Assembly: GCF_014190805.1 (NCBI RefSeq)
Contig: NZ_JACHVQ010000001.1
Coordinates: 1,612,001-1,676,000 of the forward strand
DNA from: Flexivirga oryzae
Lineage (GTDB): Bacteria > Actinomycetota > Actinomycetes > Actinomycetales > Dermatophilaceae
Direction: 5' to 3'
DNA: 64,000 bases
Shown here piece after piece: positions 58,241-64,000 of the stretch. Position numbers and translations under genes: made by a program. The notes under the pieces were generated by a model. It was given only the letters and a program-made list of their open reading frames with translations. It ran no database searches and was not told the origin of the DNA. The first letter of the stretch is position 1; every line of letters starts with the position of its first letter.

Positions 58241-59583
58241 GCCGCCGCGCCGTTCGTGGTGGCCGCCTTCTCGGGGACCACGGGGGAGTGGGTGCTCGCC
58301 GCGGCGGTGTCGCGGCGCGGCATCAGCACGAGCGCGCCGAAGGCCAGGACACAGCAGCCGACGATGTACCAGCTGATGCCGACGCTGGAGCCGGTGCTCC
58401 GCAGGATCGCGGCCGCGATGAGCGGCGCGGGGCCGCCGGCGATGACGGACGCCAGCTGGTAGCCGATGCCGGCGCCGGAGTAGCGCAGACCGGTGCCGAA
58501 GCTCTCGGCGATCAACGCCGCCTGCGGGCCGTACTGCATGTCGTGGAAGACCAGGGACAGGACGATCGCGAGCAGGATGAGCCCGGAGTTCTTGGTGTTG
58601 AGCAGCCCGAAGTACGGGAAGGCGAACACCGCCGACGCGACGATGCCGATGCCATACACGACTCGGCGCCCGAAGCGATCCGACAGGTGCCCGAACAGTG
58701 GCACCGAGACAAGTCCGAGGGCGGCCGCGATGAGGGTGTCGTTGAGCAGCTCACCCTTGTCCAGGTCGAGGTGCTTGGTGCCGTAGGTCAGCACGAAGGT
58801 GATGAACAGGTAGAACGGGGCCTGCTCCGACATACGCACGAACGCCGAGGTGAGGATCTCGCGGGGCTGCTCGCGGATGACCTGCAGCAGCGGCTGCTTG
58901 ACGACCTGCTCGGTGCGCTTGATCTCGGCGAACTCGGGGCTCTCCTGCACGCGCAGTCGCACATACATGCCGATGGCGACCAGCACGATGCTGGCCAGGA
59001 AGGGAACCCGCCAGCCCCACGAGTCGAACTGTGCGTCCGTGGTCACCGCGCCCATCAGCTTCATCATCGCCGTGGACAACAGCAACCCGATCGGCACGCC
59101 GAGCTGGGGCCAGGACGCCATCAGGCCGCGCCGTTTCTCGGAGCCCCACTCCATCGACATCAGCACCGAGCCGCCCCACTCGCCGCCGACGCCGATGCCC
59201 TGCGCCACCCGCAGCAACACCAGCAGCGCCGGGGCGGCGATACCGATGCTGGCGGTGCCGGGCAGCACGCCGAGCAGCACGGTGGCCGCGCCCATCAACA
59301 TCAAGGTGGTGACCAGGGTGGCCTTCCGGCCGACCCGATCGCCGAAGTGTCCGAAGATCGCGGCGCCGACGGGCCGTGCCGCGAATCCGACGAACAGCGT
59401 CGCGAACGACTCCAGCACGCCGGCGAAGTTGGAGCTGCTGGGGAAGAAGATCTTCGGGAACACCAGCGCTGCGGCGGTCCCGTACAGGAAGAAGTCGTAC
59501 CACTCGATGGTGGTCCCGACGGTACTGGCGATGACCGCCCGACGGCGTAGCGCCGACAGGTCGGATCCGGTCTGGGAGCTCAT
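58237..59583 (-). CDS. MFS transporter, metabolite:H+ symporter (MHS) family
   Basis: A 448-residue transporter with about 12 membrane segments. TIEWYDFFLYGTAAALVFPKIFFP, GHFGDRVGRKATLVTTLMLMG and QGIGVGGEWGGSVLMSMEW are signatures of the MHS group, which includes shikimate, citrate, alpha-ketoglutarate and proline/betaine symporters. LFGHLSDRFGRRVVYGIG is the second-half motif. The ATG at 59583 is preferred because AAAGGTGA lies just upstream; an ATG at 59598 is possible. It heads the operon with the CoA-transferase and crotonase, so it likely imports their carboxylic acid substrate. Two palindromes upstream suggest GntR control. Confidence 0.88.
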   Translation of the reverse strand: MSSQTGSDLSALRRRAVIASTVGTTIEWYDFFLYGTAAALVFPKIFFPSSSNFAGVLESFATLFVGFAARPVGAAIFGHFGDRVGRKATLVTTLMLMGAATVLLGVLPGTASIGIAAPALLVLLRVAQGIGVGGEWGGSVLMSMEWGSEKRRGLMASWPQLGVPIGLLLSTAMMKLMGAVTTDAQFDSWGWRVPFLASIVLVAIGMYVRLRVQESPEFAEIKRTEQVVKQPLLQVIREQPREILTSAFVRMSEQAPFYLFITFVLTYGTKHLDLDKGELLNDTLIAAALGLVSVPLFGHLSDRFGRRVVYGIGIVASAVFAFPYFGLLNTKNSGLILLAIVLSLVFHDMQYGPQAALIAESFGTGLRYSGAGIGYQLASVIAGGPAPLIAAAILRSTGSSVGISWYIVGCCVLAFGALVLMPRRDTAAASTHSPVVPEKAATTNGAAA

Positions 59584-59600
59584 GCGTTCACCTTTCATAA

Positions 59601-59658
59601 TTGGCTAAGCCAATCAGCCACTGGGCCATGACGAATACTGCCCCAGTGGCTGAGCCAC
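59601..59658. promoter_or_regulatory. Two GntR/FadR-type palindromic operators
   Basis: TTGGCTAAGCCAA (59601-59613) and GTGGCTGAGCCAC (59646-59658) are both perfect palindromes sharing TGGCT-N-AGCCA, with centres 45 bp apart, in the divergent gntR/transporter promoter region. In addition, CAGCCACTGGG (59615-59625) and CCCAGTGGCTG (59642-59652) form an 11-bp inverted repeat. The first palindrome lies 17 bases from the transporter ATG. Confidence 0.7.
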
Positions 59659-59706
59659 GTCAAGACCCTGAGAGACTGATCGGGGGATCGGCGGAGGTGA
59701 TTGGCG

Positions 59707-60417
59707 ATGGCGGACACGTTGCGTCCGGTAGGGCGGACGCGGCTCTACGAACAGGTGATCGCGCGACTGCAGGAGCACGTCGCGCAGTCGGGTCTGACCG
59801 CCGGGTCGCGCCTGCCGCCGGAGCGGGAACTCGCCGCCCGGCTCGGGGTGAGCCGCGCGTCGGTCGCCCAGGCGATCGTCGCGCTCGAGGTGCAAGGGCT
59901 GGTCGAGACCCGGCACGGCGGCGGCATCTACCTGGTGCGGGACCGGCTCGAGGTCGATTCGCTGCCGGACCTCGTCGCGCGCAAGAAGCGGCTGCCCGAC
60001 GTGCTGGATGCGCGGGACGCGCTGGAGACCAAGCTCGCGGCACTCGCGGCGGAGCGGCGCACCGAAGCGGACCTGGCCGCGATCGATGCCGCGCTGGTCT
60101 TCATGCAGGGGCAGATCGACCGCGAGGAGGTGCCCATCGAAGGCGACCGGCGCTTCCACACGGCAGTGACCGCTGCAGCCCACAGCCACCTGCTGGAGGA
60201 GTTCTACGGCGAGATCCGCGACGCGATCGCGGAGAGCCGACGCGAGTCGTTGCGGCAGCCGGACCGCCCCCGTCAGTCGTATGCCGACCACGCGCGGATC
60301 GCCGCCGCGATCCGCGCCGGCGACGCACGCGAAGCGGCCGAGGCGATGCACGGCCACGTCGATCACGTGAGCACCGTGCGGTTGCTCAGCTGGGAGCCGG
60401 ACGACGAGGATTCGTGA
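59707..60417 (+). CDS. GntR/FadR-family transcriptional regulator
   Basis: A 236-residue FadR-subfamily regulator. The winged helix is LYEQVIARLQEHV, GSRLPPERELAARLGVSRASVAQAIVALEVQGLVETRHGGGIYL. The all-helical FCD ligand domain begins near residue 85 and has DRRFHTAVTAAAHSHLLEEFY and SYADHARIAAAIRAGDAREAAEAMHGHVDH, where the His residues probably bind metal and carboxylate ligand. The ATG at 59707 lies six bases after GGAGGTGA; the TTG at 59701 is too close. It likely represses the divergent transporter/CoA-transferase/crotonase operon and itself through the paired TGGCTNAGCCA sites. Confidence 0.9.
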   Translation: MADTLRPVGRTRLYEQVIARLQEHVAQSGLTAGSRLPPERELAARLGVSRASVAQAIVALEVQGLVETRHGGGIYLVRDRLEVDSLPDLVARKKRLPDVLDARDALETKLAALAAERRTEADLAAIDAALVFMQGQIDREEVPIEGDRRFHTAVTAAAHSHLLEEFYGEIRDAIAESRRESLRQPDRPRQSYADHARIAAAIRAGDAREAAEAMHGHVDHVSTVRLLSWEPDDEDS

Positions 60418-60492
60418 CCGGGCGGCGGCTGTCGCCGATCCGGTGAGCGGGGCTGATGCGGGAGCGAATCCGATGTTCGGCGCCGGGCTACG

Positions 60493-61701
60493 ATGCTCGA
60501 CATGTCATCGCTGATGAGAGGTTTCCCGACGGAGGAGAGCACCCGAGTCACCCAGGACAACTGGCAGGAGCCGGCCAACGTCCAGTGGTCCTTCCGGCAC
60601 ATGCGGGAACTCATGGGCAGCCATCGCATCGCCGCCGGGCCCAAGGCCCGATCCCTCCCCGAGGGCGCCCGAGCCGACCTCTCCGCAGTGCCAGTGACGC
60701 GGCTGACCCGCGGCACTCAGACCGTCCAGGACGTCATCGACACGACGCACACCGATGCCCTCGTCGTCCTCCACGACGGCGTCCTCGTCGCCGAGCAGTA
60801 TGCGGAAGGGATGAGCACCGACTCCGTCCACCTGATGATGTCGTGCTCGAAGTCGGTCGTCGGGTGCGTCGCCGGGATCCTCGCCGAACGCGGTCTCCTC
60901 GACCCCTCGGCCGCGACGACCCAGTACGTCCCCGAGATCGAGGGATCGGGGTATGGCGGGACGAGCGTTCGTGACCTGCTCGACATGCGCACGGGCGTGG
61001 CGTTCTCCGAGGCCTACACCGATCCTGACGCGCAGGTCCGCGTCATGGAGCGCTCGATGGGGTGGCGACCGCTCGCAGCGGGCGACCCCGTCGGGGCCTA
61101 CGCCTACCTCGCGACCCTGGGGCGCGAGAGCGACCACGGGGGAGCGTTCACCTACCGCTCCGCCGACACCGACATGCTCGGCTGGGTGTGTGAACGGGCC
61201 GCCGGCGTGCGGATGGCCGACCTCATCTCCGAGCTCGTGTGGGGTCCGATCGGCGCCGAGCGGGACGCGGAGATCACCTGCGACACGATCGGGACGGCGG
61301 TCCACGACGGCGGAGTCTCCGCGACCGCCCGCGACATGGCCCGCTTCGGCCAGATGCTCCTCGAGGACGGAGTCGTCGACGGCGCAACTGTCGTGCCGCC
61401 GTCGTGGATACATGCGGCATACGACCGCCCCGCCGACGTGCGCGCCGCCTTCGCGGCTTCCGACAACGAGCCCGTGCTGCCCGGCGGGTGGTACCGCAAC
61501 CAGTTCTGGTTCGTACCGGCCGAGAACGACGTCGCCCTGGTCTGCCTCGGGATCCACGGCCAGATGGTTTTCGTGCACCCGGCGACGCGTCTCGTCGCGG
61601 TGAAGCAGTCGTCGTGGCCGTCGGCCCAGGATGTCGATCACCTCGTCGACACGCTGCGCGCCTTCCGCGTCCTCGGCACCGCTCTCGCCGAGTCCTCTTG
61701 A
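60493..61701 (+). CDS. Serine hydrolase, beta-lactamase class C/NylB-like
   Basis: A 402-residue beta-lactamase-related serine hydrolase. The nucleophile and general base are S117 and K120 in MMSCSKSVVGCVAG (S-x-x-K). The expected Tyr motif is FTYRSADTDMLGWV. DLLDMRTGVAFSEAYTD and GWYRNQFWFVP are typical of the class C/esterase/6-aminohexanoate dimer hydrolase group, and LGIHGQMVFVHP replaces the KTG triad. No signal peptide is evident, so it is probably a cytoplasmic esterase, amidase or aminopeptidase rather than a beta-lactamase. The partial gene at the window end is a close relative, and the ATP-grasp gene lies between them. Confidence 0.83.
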   Translation: MLDMSSLMRGFPTEESTRVTQDNWQEPANVQWSFRHMRELMGSHRIAAGPKARSLPEGARADLSAVPVTRLTRGTQTVQDVIDTTHTDALVVLHDGVLVAEQYAEGMSTDSVHLMMSCSKSVVGCVAGILAERGLLDPSAATTQYVPEIEGSGYGGTSVRDLLDMRTGVAFSEAYTDPDAQVRVMERSMGWRPLAAGDPVGAYAYLATLGRESDHGGAFTYRSADTDMLGWVCERAAGVRMADLISELVWGPIGAERDAEITCDTIGTAVHDGGVSATARDMARFGQMLLEDGVVDGATVVPPSWIHAAYDRPADVRAAFAASDNEPVLPGGWYRNQFWFVPAENDVALVCLGIHGQMVFVHPATRLVAVKQSSWPSAQDVDHLVDTLRAFRVLGTALAESS

Positions 61702-61723
61702 GCGACCCGGCTTCGGTGACCGG

Positions 61724-63169
61724 CTATTTCACGTAGGCGATCGGCATCACGGCCGGTGCGTCGTCGATCGGCTCGGTCACGTACTGGGAGCGGATGGCCT
61801 CGATCAGGGCCCGGCACCTGGCGGTCAGCCCTTCACTGGTCTGCATCCGGCCCTTGGTGACCAGGATGCCCAGGTCGGCGCCCTTGAAGCGGTAGTCACC
61901 CTTGGCATACACCCGCAGGAAGAATGCCTCCTCCGCCGTGGTGATGTCGTGCCAGTCGTTGCTCACCGCCTCGAAGACGAACGAGCCGTCGTCGCCGAGC
62001 CGCCAGGTGCCGGTCCGCGGTGCCGCGTGGATGAGGTCGACGCCGTCGTTCGGCTCCTTCATGATGAGCTGCGACCAGACGTCGACGGCCGCGAGGTCGC
62101 GCCAGCGGGCGTTGATCTCTTCCACGTCGACGGTGTAGTCCACGTCCATGAACTCCAGCAGGTGGAACAGGAACAGCGGGACGTCGGCGTACGCGCCGGC
62201 GGTGACGTTGGTCATCGAGGAGGCCCCGGAGATGCGGGGGTTCAGCTCACCGAGGTAGACCTCATCGGTGGCGAGGTCGACGAGCACGTCGATCTCCAGG
62301 AAGCCCTTGTACCCCTCCTTGGCGAGTCGGTCGCCGAGCTTGCGGACATGCTCGATGGCGCGCGACCGCTGGTCGAGCGTGAGCGCATCGGGGAACAGGT
62401 CGTTCCCGCACCAGCCGCCCTTGTAGGGGGTGAGTTCGGGGTAGCCGGTGAGGTCGACCATGAAAGGGCCGACGATCGTCCCGTGCCGGGTGATGCAGGC
62501 CTCGACGGCAACGGCCTTGTTGTCGATGCGCTTCATGATCTTGAGGTCCTGGCCGACCATGTCGTCGGCGTACTTGTCCCAGTCCTCCTCCGCGGCGACG
62601 AAGAACGTCGTCTTGCCGGAGTCCCCGTAGGGCGTCTGGATGACCAGGTCGGTGCCGAGACCGTTGTCCTCGGCGAGCGTGGACAGCTGCTCCCACGACT
62701 CGGCGCGGCCCAGGACGTTGGGCACCGACGGTGCGCCGGCTTCCGTCCCGAGCTGGGTCGTGACGATCTTGGAGTCGAGACGTCGGCGCAACTGGTCCGG
62801 CGGCAGGATGAGGTCGTAACCGAGCTCCTCGCACAGCTCCTCGGTCTCCTCGTCGAAGAAGACCATCGCGACCATCGGCCGCCCGCCCCGGCTGGCCAGA
62901 TAGGCCTGCACCTCCCGGTCACGCAGGAGGTAGTTGTTGATGTGTTCGCTCGACTCGAACTCGACATACGGCTTGTTCTTCGGGCTGAAGACGCGCGGGT
63001 GCCCGCCGTCCCACGAGTCGTAGTAGGTGACGTACCGGAAGTTGCGCACCCAGCGATCGATGCCGAGGAGATTGAAGGCGGTCGGGCCGAAGAAGTAGAT
63101 CGGCTGGTCGTTGGTCCGGAAGAACGTGCGGATCTCGGGTATGCCGTTCAGGTGGCTCTTGAAACTCAT
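61724..63169 (-). CDS. ATP-grasp ligase-like enzyme of unknown substrate
   Basis: A 481-residue protein with an ATP-grasp fold like biotin carboxylase. VIQTPYGDSGKTTFFVA is the glycine-rich ATP loop (about residue 185). EACITRHGTIVGPFMVDLTG and FLEIDVLVDLATDEVYLGELNPRISGAS are the metal and ATP-binding strands, ELNPRISG being the classic site. An N-terminal pre-ATP-grasp region (FFRTNDQPIYFFGPTAFNLLG) and about 120 C-terminal residues are unfamiliar. It probably forms an amide or carboxylate-activated product. The ATG at 63169 is chosen because the conserved protein begins MSFKSHLNGIPEI. It is flanked by two related serine hydrolases, one 62 bases upstream on the same strand. Confidence 0.75.
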   Translation of the reverse strand: MSFKSHLNGIPEIRTFFRTNDQPIYFFGPTAFNLLGIDRWVRNFRYVTYYDSWDGGHPRVFSPKNKPYVEFESSEHINNYLLRDREVQAYLASRGGRPMVAMVFFDEETEELCEELGYDLILPPDQLRRRLDSKIVTTQLGTEAGAPSVPNVLGRAESWEQLSTLAEDNGLGTDLVIQTPYGDSGKTTFFVAAEEDWDKYADDMVGQDLKIMKRIDNKAVAVEACITRHGTIVGPFMVDLTGYPELTPYKGGWCGNDLFPDALTLDQRSRAIEHVRKLGDRLAKEGYKGFLEIDVLVDLATDEVYLGELNPRISGASSMTNVTAGAYADVPLFLFHLLEFMDVDYTVDVEEINARWRDLAAVDVWSQLIMKEPNDGVDLIHAAPRTGTWRLGDDGSFVFEAVSNDWHDITTAEEAFFLRVYAKGDYRFKGADLGILVTKGRMQTSEGLTARCRALIEAIRSQYVTEPIDDAPAVMPIAYVK

Positions 63170-63231
63170 GGGACGTCCTTCGGTGGCGGGGAGTGGACGG
63201 ATCCGGTCGGTGGGGTCGCCGACGGGAGGTT

Positions 63232-64000
63232 TCAGGTGCGGACCGGAGCAGGGGTTCGCCGACGCATCGTGGACGAACCCCGCCGGAAGCCGGCTGCGAC
63301 ACCGGGCAGACCACGCCCGGGACGCGACCTCGGGTGATGCCCCGGGGCCGCGAGGATGCCGTCGATCGTGTCGCACAGGCGCAGCGTGTTCTGGCTGCGA
63401 TCGGGGTCGACGGGGTGCGGCCAGTGCGACAGCTTGACGCACACCGTGCCCGTCCGACGGCACACGTGGATGAGCTGGCCGTGGATGCCGATGCACAGCA
63501 GTACGTCGCCGTAGGGGCCGGGCCGGAACCACATCTGGTTGCGGTACCAGCCGCCCTGATAGACCTGCTCGCTCGGCGACTCGACGAAGGCCGAGCGGAT
63601 GTCGGAGTCGACACCCCACGCGTCCCGCAGCCAGCGGGCGGGCACGACGGTCTGCGGCTGCGGGTCCTCGCCCTCCGGGGCGCGCAGATCGGGCACCGTT
63701 CCCCCGTCCAGCAGCATCTGACCGAAGCGGGCCAGGTCGCGAGCACGAGCCGCGAAACCTCCGTCGTGTATGGCGGATCCGGTGACGTCGCACGAGATGT
63801 AGGCGTCGTCCTCGGCACCGATCGGCTCCCACACGAGCTCCGACATGAGGTCTGCCATGGGTACGCCGGTGGCGGCCTCACAGACCCAACCGAGGACGTC
63901 GGTCTCACTCGACCGGTAACGGAACGGGCCGCCATGCGGCCGCTCCTGCGGGAGAGTGCTCAGGTAGGCGTGCATACCGGTGTCGGCGAGCCGGCGATCC
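63232..64000 (-). CDS. Serine hydrolase, beta-lactamase class C-like, partial (cut by window end)
   Basis: At least 256 residues of the C-terminal part of a second serine hydrolase; the frame remains open to the window end. FRYRSSETDVLGWVCEAATGVPMADLMSELVWEPIGAEDDAYISCDV aligns along its length with the gene at 60493-61701, here described by its first and last parts. GGWYRNQMWFRP and CIGIHGQLIHVC match the same regions. The S-x-x-K nucleophile lies outside the window. A 45-residue Arg/Pro-rich tail is unique to this copy. It is on the same strand as, and 62 bases upstream of, the ATP-grasp gene, so the two may form an operon. Confidence 0.8.
   Translation of the reverse strand, partial: DRRLADTGMHAYLSTLPQERPHGGPFRYRSSETDVLGWVCEAATGVPMADLMSELVWEPIGAEDDAYISCDVTGSAIHDGGFAARARDLARFGQMLLDGGTVPDLRAPEGEDPQPQTVVPARWLRDAWGVDSDIRSAFVESPSEQVYQGGWYRNQMWFRPGPYGDVLLCIGIHGQLIHVCRRTGTVCVKLSHWPHPVDPDRSQNTLRLCDTIDGILAAPGHHPRSRPGRGLPGVAAGFRRGSSTMRRRTPAPVRT

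Noticed and set aside
60493..61701. Beta-lactamase resistance gene
   Set aside because: The S-x-x-K motif is present, but the second and third motifs are esterase/NylB-like (YRS, HGQ) and no signal peptide is visible.

Overview
The window is high-GC chromosomal DNA with short intergenic gaps, many 4-base ATGA/GTGA gene overlaps, frequent GTG and TTG starts, an IdeR/DtxR-type iron box, SigF-type promoters and a mycofactocin locus. Together these point to an actinomycete. A Micrococcales lineage such as Dermacoccaceae or Intrasporangiaceae is my guess from gene content, not a demonstrated placement. I saw no rRNA, tRNA, CRISPR array, phage or transposase.

Layout. 0-5.7 kb: the 3' end of ilvD, a TRIC/UPF0126 membrane protein, and a seven-gene Mrp/Mbh-type cation antiporter operon without the large MrpA module. 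5.8-20 kb: central-carbon and stress genes (TPP-dependent pyruvate oxidase-like enzyme, MFS transporter, FAD/Fe-S D-lactate-type dehydrogenase, DJ-1 protein, transketolase, enolase-superfamily enzyme, a SigF-type sigma factor, a GAF-ANTAR protein, catalase). Three of these have excellent GGTTT-N15/16-GGGTA promoters. 20.1-21 kb: an iron-boxed siderophore-interacting flavoprotein.

21-34 kb: a C2 alcohol and diol block. 2,3-butanediol dehydrogenase and acetoin reductase, an unknown membrane protein, aldehyde dehydrogenase with DUF779, acetyl-CoA synthetase, a MetX-like hydrolase and an acetate transporter are interspersed with three GAF-type regulators that lack a sigma54 ATPase. A recurrent motif, CGCA(A/G)CGT-N2/3-TGCA(A/G)C, lies upstream of several of these genes.

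34-50 kb: a mycofactocin superlocus. It holds mftR and mftD (divergent), an iron-type alcohol dehydrogenase, a MnoS/MnoR-like two-component system, an array of palindromic repeats, an MftM-like methyltransferase, a VWA/MoxR pair with His-rich segments, an NDMA-dependent methanol dehydrogenase-type enzyme, and mftA-B-C-E-SDR-F. mftD is separated from the rest of the biosynthetic operon. The likely logic is alcohol oxidation by mycofactocin-linked dehydrogenases, then aldehyde to acetate to acetyl-CoA.

50-56 kb: an IclR-regulated dihydroxyacetone unit (aldo/keto reductase, IclR, dhaK, dhaL with an apparent frameshift, and a DhaM-HPr-EI fusion). 56-60.4 kb: an operon of crotonase-fold enzyme, CaiB CoA-transferase and MHS transporter, under a divergent GntR regulator with two palindromic operators. 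60.4-64 kb: two related serine hydrolases flanking an ATP-grasp enzyme, the last one cut by the window end.
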